Shown here one piece after another: positions 7,867 to 16,859 of a DNA stretch of 40,403 bases. The position numbers and the translations under genes are program-made. Source of the DNA: JAUWOY01 sp034431315 (GTDB lineage: Bacteria > Chloroflexota > Anaerolineae > VGOG01). Below the pieces are notes generated by a model, which made no database searches, was not told the origin of the DNA, and saw nothing but the letters and a program-made list of their open reading frames with translations. The first letter of the stretch is position 1. Every line of letters begins with the position of its first letter. The DNA lies in NCBI GenBank assembly GCA_034431315.1, contig DAOUDK010000148.1, forward strand, positions 1-40,403, in the 5' to 3' direction.

Positions 7867-9297
7867 ATGGGAAAGTCAACGGATCATTTGTTCACTTGGG
7901 AGGAATGTGCAGAATTTGACATTGAAGCAATACAGGAACTTTACCGCGAATATGTCAATGCAAGTCAGGTCGAGTTGATCGGGTCTTTTGGTTTTGGAAG
8001 AACCGTTGCCGTCAGTGCAGAGGGAATGTACATCTACGCGGCGGATGGCCGGCAGATACTCGACTTCACCGGCGGGGTGGGGGTGCTTAGCCTCGGTCAT
8101 AACCACCCCCGCCTCCTCGCCGCGCGCATCGAGTTCCAGAAACAAAAGAGAATGGAGGTTCACAAGAACTTCCTCTCCCAGTATGTTGTGGGCCTAAGCC
8201 ACAACATCGCCAAGCTGTTGCCCGAAGACCTGAACATCTCTTTTTTCTGCAATTCCGGGGCCGAGGCGGTGGAGGGGGCCGTTAAGCTCGCCTACAAATA
8301 CTTCAATGGTGGCAGGAAGTATATTCTCCACTCTGACATCTCCTTCCATGGTAAGCTGTTAGGTGCAGGAGGTCTGACCGGGTCTCCAGAGCTGCACTTC
8401 CGCTTTCCGACGATTCCTAACCTTGAGACCTTCGAGTACAATGACATTGAAAGCGTTAAGAGCCTTGTATCTGAGCTCCGCAAGCCAGACGGAGAGTCGG
8501 ATATCTATGCCATCATCCTCGAGCCCATGAATGCCAGCAGTCTGCGTGAATGCTCCACGGCCTTCCTTACCGAGCTACGCGAGATCTGTAGCAAGGAAGG
8601 AATCGTGCTCATCTTCGACGAGATCTATACAGGCTGGGCAAAGACTGGAGAACTGTTTTACTTCATGAAGCACGGGGTTGTGCCGGATATTGTCACCATG
8701 TCAAAGTCTTTCGGCGGAGGCAAGGCTTCAATCTCCTGTTATACAACTCGTACTCCGTTTTTCCGCAAGGCCTATGATAATCTAAACGACGCTACGCTGC
8801 ACAGCACCACTTATAACGCTTTTGGCGAAGAATGCATCACCGCTATGGAGGCGATAAACATCATCGTAGAAGAAGACTACGTTGGCAGATCTAAGCGAAT
8901 TTACCAGCGACTACACAGCGGTTTGAAGAAGCTGCAAGAGAAGCATCCCGATTTCATTGATGAGGTGCGAGGTAGCGGAGCGCTGAATGGAGTGCTCTTG
9001 AACAAAGACTTTAGCCCAGTCATTGAGAAGGCGATCCGCTTCGTACCTGGGGATATCTTCAAGGATGAGCGGTTCATGGCTAAGCTGATTACCGGTTCAG
9101 TGATATCGGAGCTCTTCAATACACACGACATCCTGACGTTCTACGGTTCTAACAGGGAGATACCACTCATTATTTCACCTTCTCTGATCGTGGAAGATGA
9201 AGAGATAGATCGGTTTCTTGATGCCTTGGATGAAACCTTGTCCATCGGTAGGGCCAAGCTCTTGCTGGATTTTGTCAGGTACAAGTTTCTAGGTTAG
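7867..9297 (+). CDS. Second class III PLP aminotransferase
   Basis: A 476-residue enzyme with CNSGAEAVEGAVK at 128-140, IFDEIYTGWAKTG at 249-261 (D251) and the PLP lysine K280 in MSKSFGGGK. It clearly differs from the first aminotransferase, so it is not a recent duplicate. AGGAGG at 7854-7859 is one nucleotide from an ATG at 7861 but 7 nt from the ATG at 7867, so I choose the latter. With the GMC oxidase downstream it could form an oxidise-then-aminate pair (alcohol to aldehyde to amine). That coupling is inference. Confidence 0.88.
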   Translation: MGKSTDHLFTWEECAEFDIEAIQELYREYVNASQVELIGSFGFGRTVAVSAEGMYIYAADGRQILDFTGGVGVLSLGHNHPRLLAARIEFQKQKRMEVHKNFLSQYVVGLSHNIAKLLPEDLNISFFCNSGAEAVEGAVKLAYKYFNGGRKYILHSDISFHGKLLGAGGLTGSPELHFRFPTIPNLETFEYNDIESVKSLVSELRKPDGESDIYAIILEPMNASSLRECSTAFLTELREICSKEGIVLIFDEIYTGWAKTGELFYFMKHGVVPDIVTMSKSFGGGKASISCYTTRTPFFRKAYDNLNDATLHSTTYNAFGEECITAMEAINIIVEEDYVGRSKRIYQRLHSGLKKLQEKHPDFIDEVRGSGALNGVLLNKDFSPVIEKAIRFVPGDIFKDERFMAKLITGSVISELFNTHDILTFYGSNREIPLIISPSLIVEDEEIDRFLDALDETLSIGRAKLLLDFVRYKFLG

Positions 9298-9336
9298 CCA
9301 TGATCTTTGGAACCTGGCTGGATGGAGAATAATACC

Positions 9337-9720
9337 ATGTGGAAAGATATGCTATGTGGGCTTGCCCTGGCGAATATAGAGACCCTGGAATGTTACCGAA
9401 TCGGAGGGAAGGATAAGAGGGTCGGCGAGGAAATTTGCCGATATGTCCGTATGGCTGTAGTCGGGCTACCTTGGTACTATAGGCTGTCTTTTAAGATTCT
9501 GGCGACTGCTTTGGGTTTGCTCTGTTTGGTAACAACTCGGCATTCGCTGTGTTCGTTGGCCGCCGAAGACCGTACCCGTTTCCTTCACCGCATTCGGATC
9601 GTTCCCTTCTTTGCTGTGTTGAATAAGTTTGTTCGAGCTACGGCTTTTCTCAACCTGTTCGACAACCCATCAATGGCAACCACAATCCCAACAAACTTTG
9701 TGAGGAAATCTGATGACTAG
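9337..9720 (+). CDS. Small companion protein of the GMC oxidoreductase
   Basis: This 127-residue protein has a hydrophobic middle (ILATALGLLCLVTTRHSL), then a DRTRFLHRI motif and a helical stretch ending in FDNP. The order resembles the N-terminal extension of long-chain alcohol oxidases of the GMC family, here as a separate polypeptide. GGAG at 9324-9327 supports the ATG at 9337; an ATG at 9322 and a TTG at 9307 are other in-frame options. It overlaps the GMC gene by 8 nt, which supports a physical or functional pair. It could anchor the oxidase to the membrane. Confidence 0.55.
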   Translation: MWKDMLCGLALANIETLECYRIGGKDKRVGEEICRYVRMAVVGLPWYYRLSFKILATALGLLCLVTTRHSLCSLAAEDRTRFLHRIRIVPFFAVLNKFVRATAFLNLFDNPSMATTIPTNFVRKSDD

Positions 9721-11218
9721 TAGCACACAGCCCATATTAACCGCAGGCGATTATTCCAGTGAACGCTACCGGTGTGAGTATCTGGTGGTAGGTACGGGCG
9801 CAGGTGGCAGTGTGGCAGGGGCATTACTGGCCGAGGCCGGGCATGATGTCATCCTTCTGGAGGAAGGAGGATACCACCCTCTGGAGTCCCTGACCACCAA
9901 TATTAGCGACATGATGGCCCTTCTCTACCGCAACCGGGGGATATTCCCATTCATCGGTATACCTGTGATCCCATTTGCCGAGGGATGTTGCGTAGGTGGT
10001 GGCACCACCATCAATGGTGCTCTGATCTGGAGAGCCCCTCATTGGCTTCTTGACGAGTGGCGTGATGATTACGGATTGCAGGGATATGGTAGCGAAGACC
10101 TGAAGAAACATTTCGAGACAATAGAACAGGATCTTCACGTCGTGAGACATGAACTTGAAGACGATGCCAACCTGGATTCGCTGTACTTGCTTCGAGGTGC
10201 AGAACAACTTGGCTGGAAGACCAGCATGGTTCCCCGCGCAGTAGTGAACTGCAAAAACATGAATCTCTGCCCAATTGGTTGTCCCTCCTCTGCCAAGCAG
10301 TGCACCCTTCTAAACTATATCCCGCGGGCGTTGAAAAGTGGTGCCCGTCTTTTTTCCGACTGCCGTGCAACTAAGATCATCCATTCAGGTGGAATTGCCC
10401 GCAAGGTCGTGGCAAGGACTATGGGTTCTGACAATCCCCGTACCATTGAGATAGATTTTGACTACCTGGTGGTCGCTGGGGGAGCTGTTCAGACTCCTCA
10501 TCTATTGCGCCGCAGCAGGATTGCCAGGCTGGCAGGGCGCAACCTTCAGTTTCATTTGAACCTCAAAATAGTAGCTCTCTTCAAGGACAAGTTATATGCG
10601 GAGCGAGGCACGATCTTCACAGTGCAGGTTCAAGAGTTCGACCGGGAGGGCCTCTTGATCATGCCTTCCACCATGGCACCTCATTTTGCTGTTACGACTC
10701 TTGCACACCACGGAAATGAAGCGGTTGATCACATGTTAGAAAACTATCTTCACTCCGCTATTTTCGTGGCTATGATTCGCCCGGAAAGTAAGGCTCATAT
10801 TATAAGTAGTCTGGGGGATCAGCCTGTAGTCTGGTACTGGTTCAACCCGCGTGACTTGCCGAGGATCAAGGTGGCGCTGCGTCGAACGGCTGAGCTGTTG
10901 TTCCAAAGCGGCGCGGTCGAGCTCTATATGCCAATATCTGGGCCAGGCGCAGTCAGTTCCCTGGCTGATCTGGACCGAAAACTCGAAAGGTTGAAACCTA
11001 GTCAACTGGAGATTATCACGGTTCACGCAGCGTCCTCTTGTCCTATGGGTCCCGATCCAGCCACCTCCGTGGTAAGACCGGATGGCCGAATTTGGAACAT
11101 GGAGAATATTCTATTGGCCGATGCCAGCGTATTGCCCTCATGCACGGGTCAGAGCCCACAAGGTACCATAATGGCTTTTGCGCATAAAACAATGGAAAAC
11201 CACTTGGCATCACAATGA
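9713..11218 (+). CDS. GMC-family FAD oxidoreductase (alcohol oxidase/dehydrogenase type)
   Basis: The 501-residue protein has the FAD dinucleotide loop VVGTGAGGSVAG at about 25-36, an acidic LLEEGG strand end, and the GMC signature CVGGGTTINGALIWRAP. The C-terminal SCPMG block carries H438, and ILLADASVLPS follows. A cysteine cluster (NCKNMNLCPIGC) lies at the place where fatty-alcohol oxidases have CxxCxxC-like motifs. It should oxidise an alcohol to an aldehyde or ketone. Translational overlap with the preceding small gene suggests a two-part enzyme. Confidence 0.87.
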   Translation: MTSSTQPILTAGDYSSERYRCEYLVVGTGAGGSVAGALLAEAGHDVILLEEGGYHPLESLTTNISDMMALLYRNRGIFPFIGIPVIPFAEGCCVGGGTTINGALIWRAPHWLLDEWRDDYGLQGYGSEDLKKHFETIEQDLHVVRHELEDDANLDSLYLLRGAEQLGWKTSMVPRAVVNCKNMNLCPIGCPSSAKQCTLLNYIPRALKSGARLFSDCRATKIIHSGGIARKVVARTMGSDNPRTIEIDFDYLVVAGGAVQTPHLLRRSRIARLAGRNLQFHLNLKIVALFKDKLYAERGTIFTVQVQEFDREGLLIMPSTMAPHFAVTTLAHHGNEAVDHMLENYLHSAIFVAMIRPESKAHIISSLGDQPVVWYWFNPRDLPRIKVALRRTAELLFQSGAVELYMPISGPGAVSSLADLDRKLERLKPSQLEIITVHAASSCPMGPDPATSVVRPDGRIWNMENILLADASVLPSCTGQSPQGTIMAFAHKTMENHLASQ

Positions 11219-11258
11219 AGTGTTTTGAACATACCTCATGAGGAAAAAGGTCACATTC

Positions 11259-12308
11259 ATGAAGGATCAGAATAATTTTAACAATACTTTACAAAAGCGT
11301 TTTTCACTCTTAATAGCTATTCTAAGAAGCAGGAATTATGCAGCTTATTATATTCTCTGGGTTCAATTCCTGAAATTGCTATGCACACCCTTGGACTTAT
11401 TGTTAGCAACGCTGGAGAAAATGTTTTTGAAAGGCAATATTGCTCCGGCATCACCTATTATATTTGTTGTTGGCCCGCATAGAAGTGGGACTACATTCAT
11501 ATCCCAAGTGCTTGCTAATGTCTTTCCTTTATATAGCTTAGGAAGTCTTAACTCCATTTTTTACCGCTCTAGGTATTTTATATACAAATTGGTCAGGTAT
11601 TTCTACAGAAAACCTAGGCAACCAAGATTTAGGAGTTACTATGGTCTTGCCCCCGGGCTTTTTGCAATTGGAGATACGCACGAAGTGTGGGATCAATGGT
11701 ATGGAGGTGATCATAGTACCGTTCCAAGAGAAATCTCTGAGCAGAAAGTTAAAGACATGCAAAACTATTTTGCATATCTTCAGAAAGCCGTAGGACGACC
11801 AGTCATTTCTAAAAGTGGCAGAAACAGTATGCTAATTGGTTCTTTGCATAAATGGTTCCCCAATGCCTTTTTCGTGGTTGTCAATCGAGAGATAGAATAC
11901 ATCATTCAATCAACAATTAAAGCAGATGAGAATTTCTATGGTAAACGAATGGCCATGTGGGGACTACGTCCAGATTCTTCCTTCAATCCTAATAACTACA
12001 GTAGTTTTATGGAAGCTGTTTGTCAACAATGCCTTCAAGTTCAGGCTAAGGTAGAAGAACAATTAGAATTAGTCCCTAGTGATAACTATGTGAAAGTCTC
12101 CTACTCAGATTTCTGTAATAATCCACAAAAGTACATTCATGTGATTTACAGTCAACTTAACCAGCAATTCTCGATTGATATTGAGCAACCATCTTCTTGT
12201 CTAAATGCATTTAAAGCATCTAAAGGAGCAGATAACAAGCAGCTTCTTACTGAAATTAGCAATATGGTTCAAGAAATTCAAAATGAATGGACAGCAAGCA
12301 CAGACTAA
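11259..12308 (+). CDS. Sulfotransferase family protein
   Basis: The PAPS 5'-phosphosulfate loop is clear (VVGPHRSGTTF at about 71-80), and a later FFVVVNREIEYIIQSTIKA segment fits the 3'-phosphate-binding helix with its Arg and Ser. The total of 349 residues is normal for the Sulfotransfer_1/3 superfamily. A hydrophobic N-terminal stretch (YYILWVQFLKLLCTPLDLLL) may associate with the membrane. AGGAAAAAGG at 11241-11250 favours the ATG at 11259 over one at 11238. It probably sulfates the glycan. Its AT-rich codon use marks the start of a composition change that lasts to 15.8 kb. Confidence 0.82.
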   Translation: MKDQNNFNNTLQKRFSLLIAILRSRNYAAYYILWVQFLKLLCTPLDLLLATLEKMFLKGNIAPASPIIFVVGPHRSGTTFISQVLANVFPLYSLGSLNSIFYRSRYFIYKLVRYFYRKPRQPRFRSYYGLAPGLFAIGDTHEVWDQWYGGDHSTVPREISEQKVKDMQNYFAYLQKAVGRPVISKSGRNSMLIGSLHKWFPNAFFVVVNREIEYIIQSTIKADENFYGKRMAMWGLRPDSSFNPNNYSSFMEAVCQQCLQVQAKVEEQLELVPSDNYVKVSYSDFCNNPQKYIHVIYSQLNQQFSIDIEQPSSCLNAFKASKGADNKQLLTEISNMVQEIQNEWTASTD

Positions 12309-12709
12309 TTCAATCTGCACTCATGTATAGCATTCTGAGAGCCCTGACAGTCCGAAAGGAGCAGACGAACACACGCGGGGCTTCGCTAGCGTGTATAGGC
12401 GTGTTCATCCTGGCTCCCTGGCAAGGATGAGCCGCCTGGGAACCAGCCAGGACGGACAGATGATGGCAACTGTATCTTATCTGGTCTGACCGGCTACTGC
12501 ACAAATCTCGGCAAAGTGCGCGCTCTCCACCGGGGCCGTGACCGCTTTGCCTGCATTGCGGAAAAAGGCCCTGAAGCCCGTTCTGGCTGGGGCAGGCAAA
12601 CCTAGCCGTAGACCACTGCATGAAACTCCGGTTGATGCCCAGCATCGAGTTCTTCAAAGTGAAATGTGAATCTTGTTCCATCTTTTCGGTATCGAAGTTT
12701 AGTCAGGCT
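12309..12709. other. Gene-free stretch, possibly a decayed gene or insertion scar
   Basis: About 400 bp without a believable gene. A 123-codon frame is open on the minus strand, but it has no recognised family, an odd composition (many Cys, Ser, Gln) and no Shine-Dalgarno sequence. The DNA is much more GC-rich than the genes on either side. A short hairpin-like word pair (ACACGC and GCGTGT near 12370-12395) is present. It is probably a remnant left between two acquired segments. Confidence 0.5.
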
Positions 12710-12731
12710 CATCGACAATGTTTTGTCGATG
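12710..12731. other. Perfect 9-bp inverted repeat (hairpin) upstream of the AglD-like gene
   Basis: CATCGACAA at 12710-12718 and TTGTCGATG at 12723-12731 are exact inverses around a TGTT loop. No T-tract follows, so it is a poor intrinsic terminator. It lies 47 bp before the chosen start at 12778 and could be an operator, an mRNA hairpin or a mobile-element end. Confidence 0.6.
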
Positions 12732-12777
12732 CTGGTGCTCTAAGCGCCTAATCGTCCACCTCTGCAGGACTCATGAA

Positions 12778-13815
12778 ATGAGCATCCGCACAACCGCCAA
12801 GACTTTCATCCATCATAGCACGACACTATTAAGGATTATTGTCGCCGTTTTAGTATTATGGTGGCTTTTCCGGACGGGCAAATTCGATTTCTCCGTTCTT
12901 TTGGCTTCCAAAACAGGACAATTCCGTTTTTCTATTTGGTATCTTTCCGTAGTCCTTGTCCCTGTCAGTCTTTGCCTGCTTGCATTCCGCTGGCAACAAT
13001 TTCTATCGTTGCAGGGAATTCATATTGGATTTAGGACGAGCTTACGTCTAACACTGGTTGCAAACTTTTTTATGGTTGCATTGCCAGGAATGATAGGGGG
13101 AGACGTCGTAAAGATTGTTAGCCTCTGTAAGAGTATGCAAAGTCGGCGTTTGAATGCAGTTTCTGCCACTTTGATGGATCGGGTTTTTGGTACTTATGCC
13201 CTATTTGGGATTGGTACGTTTGCTGCAGTTTGTTTCTTGTTTTTTCGACAATTCGGTGGAAGTGAGATCAAAGATCCGACTACATTGAGTAGGGTTCTAT
13301 TGATTCCGCCTGTGCTGTTTTTAGGTGCAACTGCTATATTGGCGGTGGCCATGAATCAGGTTGCTTACACTCGTTTTGTTGTTCCCATCTTGGTTCGTAT
13401 CCCTGCCGGAGAGTATTTACATCGTGTTCTCGAAACGATAAATATGCATGGACGACATTTGGGTAAGGTATCATGGTTGGTTGCTATTTCACTCCTCATT
13501 CATCTGGTCAACATCATCGTAATCATGTGTGTAGCACAGGCAGTGCAAGATCCATTGTCTCCTTTGACACATTTTCTGCTTAACCCCATAGGTTTGACTG
13601 GAAACCTGATACCAATAACTCCCGGTGGCATTGGTCTCACTGAAGGTATTTTCCAATACTTGTATTCATCAGCAGGATCAGATTATGGCGCTACTATCGG
13701 GCTTATCAGTAGGTTGTTGCGCTATATTGTGTTCGTTGGGTTAGGATTCCCTGTTTTTGTGTTCATGCGGTCTAGCATTGTTGTGCGATTGGCAAGAGAG
13801 GAAAGCGGTGTTTGA
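12778..13815 (+). CDS. LPG-synthase-TM/AglD-like integral membrane protein (UPF0104)
   Basis: A 345-residue polytopic membrane protein. PGMIGGDVVK and PITPGGIGLTEGIF are the two conserved motifs of the lysylphosphatidylglycerol synthase transmembrane family. Segments such as LLRIIVAVLVLWWLF and VVLVPVSLCLLAF are clear membrane spans. The frame is open back to 12718, but the added Cys-rich residues look non-native, so the ATG at 12778 is chosen. Members occur widely in glycan and lipid loci, some as flippases for small lipids or as parts of glycosyltransferases. The function here is not predictable. Confidence 0.8.
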   Translation: MSIRTTAKTFIHHSTTLLRIIVAVLVLWWLFRTGKFDFSVLLASKTGQFRFSIWYLSVVLVPVSLCLLAFRWQQFLSLQGIHIGFRTSLRLTLVANFFMVALPGMIGGDVVKIVSLCKSMQSRRLNAVSATLMDRVFGTYALFGIGTFAAVCFLFFRQFGGSEIKDPTTLSRVLLIPPVLFLGATAILAVAMNQVAYTRFVVPILVRIPAGEYLHRVLETINMHGRHLGKVSWLVAISLLIHLVNIIVIMCVAQAVQDPLSPLTHFLLNPIGLTGNLIPITPGGIGLTEGIFQYLYSSAGSDYGATIGLISRLLRYIVFVGLGFPVFVFMRSSIVVRLAREESGV

Positions 13816-13854
13816 TGAAACCCGACTTAACCTGCGAGGGGGGTACTAAAGAAA

Positions 13855-15750
13855 ATGTCGATTAAAGGTAGAGATTCTCTTACAATTCTGGTTTTTTTAT
13901 GTTTCCTTTTCTTAATAACCACAACACTTCATATTGGTACATTTGCCGGACTGGATACAGATTTTCAGGCATATTCTTTATATTCAAAACTAATATTCAA
14001 TGGACAAACACCCTACACAGATTTTTTCAATCATAAGCCTCCTCTTTATTACTACCTCCTCTTACCTGGCAATCTACTGGGAGGTAAACTTATCTCCTTT
14101 TTTTGCATTCACTTGATATTCGTGGGACTTGTCAGTGTCACAACCTTTTATTGTGCAGCAACAATTACCGGTCGTTATAATTTTTATCGTGGACTATGGG
14201 CTTGGATATTTTTGAGCCTGTTAACAGTTGTACGGTTTTTCTCTTATAACAATCTAAATGGGAGTATTGTTTATCCTGTAATGGGACTTGACCTGATCGC
14301 TTTTATCCTGTTTATCAAGATGAAAAATCTGATTGAAGCCGGCAAGTCCGGCTTCCTAAAGATAGCGTTTTGCTCAGGTTTAATAAGCGGGCTGGCTTTT
14401 TCGGTTCGGTTTAGTTTAGCGCCTTGTATTGTATTTGGCATAATGACCGTATATATCAAGTTTTCGCAGCACTGGCCCTGGCGGAAACTCATGCGGTTAG
14501 CCTTTGTATATATGAGTGGTATTGTTGTTCCCGTTTTGATAATGCTAGTAATCCTTGGTTTCCCCTTTCAGGAGTTATATGAGGATCTGATCTTGTTCAA
14601 TGGGAATCAGTCAGGTATTGCTCGTTTATCATCTATTTATGGTTTTGTTTATAATTTTGCAGGTAGAACTCGTACTGTCGTTTACGCATTCATAAAATAT
14701 TCTTACATACCATTTGGAATTTGTGTTTCTTATGTTTTTATCTGCATTTACTATTTTTCTCGTAAATATACCATAGGCAATATAATACGGTTAGTCATTA
14801 ACCGTTGGACTATGGGGATAGTGACTGGCCTCATGTTGATTGGTCTTCCATCCCTGATTAGCCATAAATCCACGTTTCCGGTAATTCTGGAGCGCTACTC
14901 TTATAAAGCATTTGTGATAATAATACTCTATGTATTCACACTTCTCTGTTCCCTGCTTATTACGATTTATTATAATAATATCACTGAAAAGTTTGGAAAA
15001 TCATTTAATGAAGAAAGAAATGACGTCATTCCCCTTTGGGATTCCCGATTTACCTGGACTATAGTTTACCTTTTTGCTGAGCTATTTATGGTTGTTTTAC
15101 AAGGAACTGGAGGCAAACCATACCCGCTGTTTCCAAGCTTTATTCCTCTGTCTTTGTTGGCCTCGCTATCTCTTACAAATTTACTATCTAGCAAAACTCC
15201 CCTTAAATTGCCTAGTGCGGCTCATGAATCCAGATTTATTGTAACTGTTTTCCTCATTCTTATTCTCGTCTTGGGTTATCATCGTTCTATATATGGAAAT
15301 ATCGAACAGATTGCTAAGGTTGACCCAGCAGAACAGATTATAAAGATGTTGAAGGGCTTAATGAATGATGATATAACTTTAGTAAATAGCTGGCCGGAAG
15401 CTAAGCTCATAGCTGAAATCAAAAAACATGCTACAGGATCAGCAGATTTATTTACGATAGATCCTCAAAGTTATATTTATCTGGAAACTGATAAAATCCC
15501 TCCGATACAAATACCTTTCTATCAGCCGCGCAAATGGAATATGTATGGGATGAAGAAAGAGGTAGAGCAACAATTGTGGGAAAGCCTTGAGTCCAGGCCT
15601 CCCATAGCTATAACGACTAGGAAAGATCACGTCCCCGAGGCTGCTATACGCTTACTATCCAAGTATCGTAAAGTCGGCACATATCCAACCAGCTACACTG
15701 GCAACACAGATTTATATATTTACTCGACACCGAATCCGCTTAAAGAATGA
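13855..15750 (+). CDS. GT-C-fold membrane glycosyltransferase-like protein (GT39/ArnT-like)
   Basis: This 631-residue protein has about ten membrane spans and then a soluble C-terminal part from about residue 490. The first periplasmic loop has GLDTDFQAYSLYSKLIFNGQTPYTDFFNHKPPLYYYLL, whose Asp residues and HKPPL are typical of lipid-linked sugar transferases (shown here in part: TDFFNHKPPLYYY). GAGGGGGGT precedes the ATG at 13855. It would add a sugar from a polyprenyl-phosphate donor on the outer face. The gene is markedly AT-rich compared with its neighbours, which suggests acquisition from another genome. Confidence 0.78.
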   Translation: MSIKGRDSLTILVFLCFLFLITTTLHIGTFAGLDTDFQAYSLYSKLIFNGQTPYTDFFNHKPPLYYYLLLPGNLLGGKLISFFCIHLIFVGLVSVTTFYCAATITGRYNFYRGLWAWIFLSLLTVVRFFSYNNLNGSIVYPVMGLDLIAFILFIKMKNLIEAGKSGFLKIAFCSGLISGLAFSVRFSLAPCIVFGIMTVYIKFSQHWPWRKLMRLAFVYMSGIVVPVLIMLVILGFPFQELYEDLILFNGNQSGIARLSSIYGFVYNFAGRTRTVVYAFIKYSYIPFGICVSYVFICIYYFSRKYTIGNIIRLVINRWTMGIVTGLMLIGLPSLISHKSTFPVILERYSYKAFVIIILYVFTLLCSLLITIYYNNITEKFGKSFNEERNDVIPLWDSRFTWTIVYLFAELFMVVLQGTGGKPYPLFPSFIPLSLLASLSLTNLLSSKTPLKLPSAAHESRFIVTVFLILILVLGYHRSIYGNIEQIAKVDPAEQIIKMLKGLMNDDITLVNSWPEAKLIAEIKKHATGSADLFTIDPQSYIYLETDKIPPIQIPFYQPRKWNMYGMKKEVEQQLWESLESRPPIAITTRKDHVPEAAIRLLSKYRKVGTYPTSYTGNTDLYIYSTPNPLKE

Positions 15751-15801
15751 GTTTTGCAAAGGTAAGAAGTGAACATCATGTATGAAAAGGAAATCGAGAT
15801 G

Positions 15802-15817
15802 AAAAGCCGGGGCTTTT
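15802..15817 (+). terminator. Weak terminator-like hairpin
   Basis: AAAAGC and GCTTTT pair around CGGG, followed only by GTT. It lies 52 bp after the GT-C gene. The stem is short and the T-tract weak, so termination would be partial at best. Confidence 0.3.
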
Positions 15818-15840
15818 GTTAGAACGTGGATATCTGACGT

Positions 15841-16689
15841 ATGAGTGAAGGGCACATGGAATCTGTAAGAGGGGCTTTCGATTTAACCGGGCGGGTGACG
15901 ATCATCACCGGTGGTGCCGGCCTGCTGGGCGTCAAACATGCTGAGGCCATCGCTGAGATGGGCGGCATCCCCGTATTGCTCGATCTCGATGGCGAGAAGG
16001 CCAGGGCACGGGCAAGAGAAATCGCTTCGACTTTTGGGGTTGAGGCACTGGGCCTGACCACGGATGTCACCCAACCCCGGGCCATCGCCGATGCGCTCTC
16101 CAAAACGCTGGGAGCCTTCGGACGAGTGGATATCCTAATCAACAATGCTGCCATCGATCCGAAGGTCAAGAACGATGGCTCGCTGCTGGAAACTTCCCGG
16201 TTTGAGCATTTTCCATTGGAAGACTGGAACTTTCAGATAAGCGTAGGACTGACAGGCGCTTACTTGTGCGCCCAGGTATTCGGCAGTCGTATGGCGGCAA
16301 ATGGCGGAGGGGTGATCCTGAATATCGCTTCTGATCTGTCAGTCATCGCGCCGGATCAACGTCTCTATCGGCGAGAGGGCCTGTCGGAGGATCAGCAGCC
16401 GGTAAAGCCAGTGACGTATTCGGTAATCAAGACGGGTTTGATTGGTTTAACACGCTATTTGGCGGTGTACTGGGCTGATAAGGGGGTTCGTGTCAATGCG
16501 CTTTCCCCTGGAGGAGTGTACACCGGACAGCCAGAGGCATTTGTTTCACGCTTGGTGAGCCTGATCCCGCTGGGCCGCATGGCTCAACACGACGAATATC
16601 GAGGAGCCATCCAGTTCTTGTGCTCGGATTCCTCGATGTACATGACCGGCCAGAATATTGTTATGGACGGGGGACGGTCGGTGTGGTAA
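15841..16689 (+). CDS. Short-chain dehydrogenase/reductase (SDR)
   Basis: This 282-residue classical SDR has TGGAGLLG at 23-30, NNAA at 101-104, S164, and Y193/K197 in YSVIK, and ends in ITG-like MTGQNIVMDGG. It has an insert before the active-site tyrosine (APDQRLYRREGLSEDQQP). The ATG at 15856 has a better placed GAAGGG and would remove five residues. It is not close to the SDR at 6305. It probably acts on a nucleotide sugar or free sugar for the polymer. Confidence 0.85.
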   Translation: MSEGHMESVRGAFDLTGRVTIITGGAGLLGVKHAEAIAEMGGIPVLLDLDGEKARARAREIASTFGVEALGLTTDVTQPRAIADALSKTLGAFGRVDILINNAAIDPKVKNDGSLLETSRFEHFPLEDWNFQISVGLTGAYLCAQVFGSRMAANGGGVILNIASDLSVIAPDQRLYRREGLSEDQQPVKPVTYSVIKTGLIGLTRYLAVYWADKGVRVNALSPGGVYTGQPEAFVSRLVSLIPLGRMAQHDEYRGAIQFLCSDSSMYMTGQNIVMDGGRSVW

Positions 16690-16694
16690 CTCTT

Positions 16695-16859
16695 ATGATT
16701 TCGCCCCATGGATTGGTTGAAGCAGCCCACTTTGAAATGGATCGCGCAGGAGTGGCCAGTGGGCTGGGAGTTATCATGATGAGTGATGGGCATGAAAGCG
16801 ATCCTATTGTGATGTTCATCAACAGTCACGAACAGCTATGTAGTTCGCACTCAAAATGA
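16695..16859 (+). CDS. Possible 54-residue ORF coupled to the flippase gene
   Basis: The frame from ATG 16695 runs to TGA at 16857-16859 and overlaps the flippase ATG by 4 nt, as is usual in this operon. No family is recognised and no clear Shine-Dalgarno precedes it. It may be a chance frame or the remains of a gene between the SDR and the flippase. Confidence 0.2.
   Translation: MISPHGLVEAAHFEMDRAGVASGLGVIMMSDGHESDPIVMFINSHEQLCSSHSK

Noticed and set aside
12310..12681. A 123-residue minus-strand gene
   Set aside because: No family, no ribosome site, unusual composition and opposite orientation to everything else; kept only as a possible scar.
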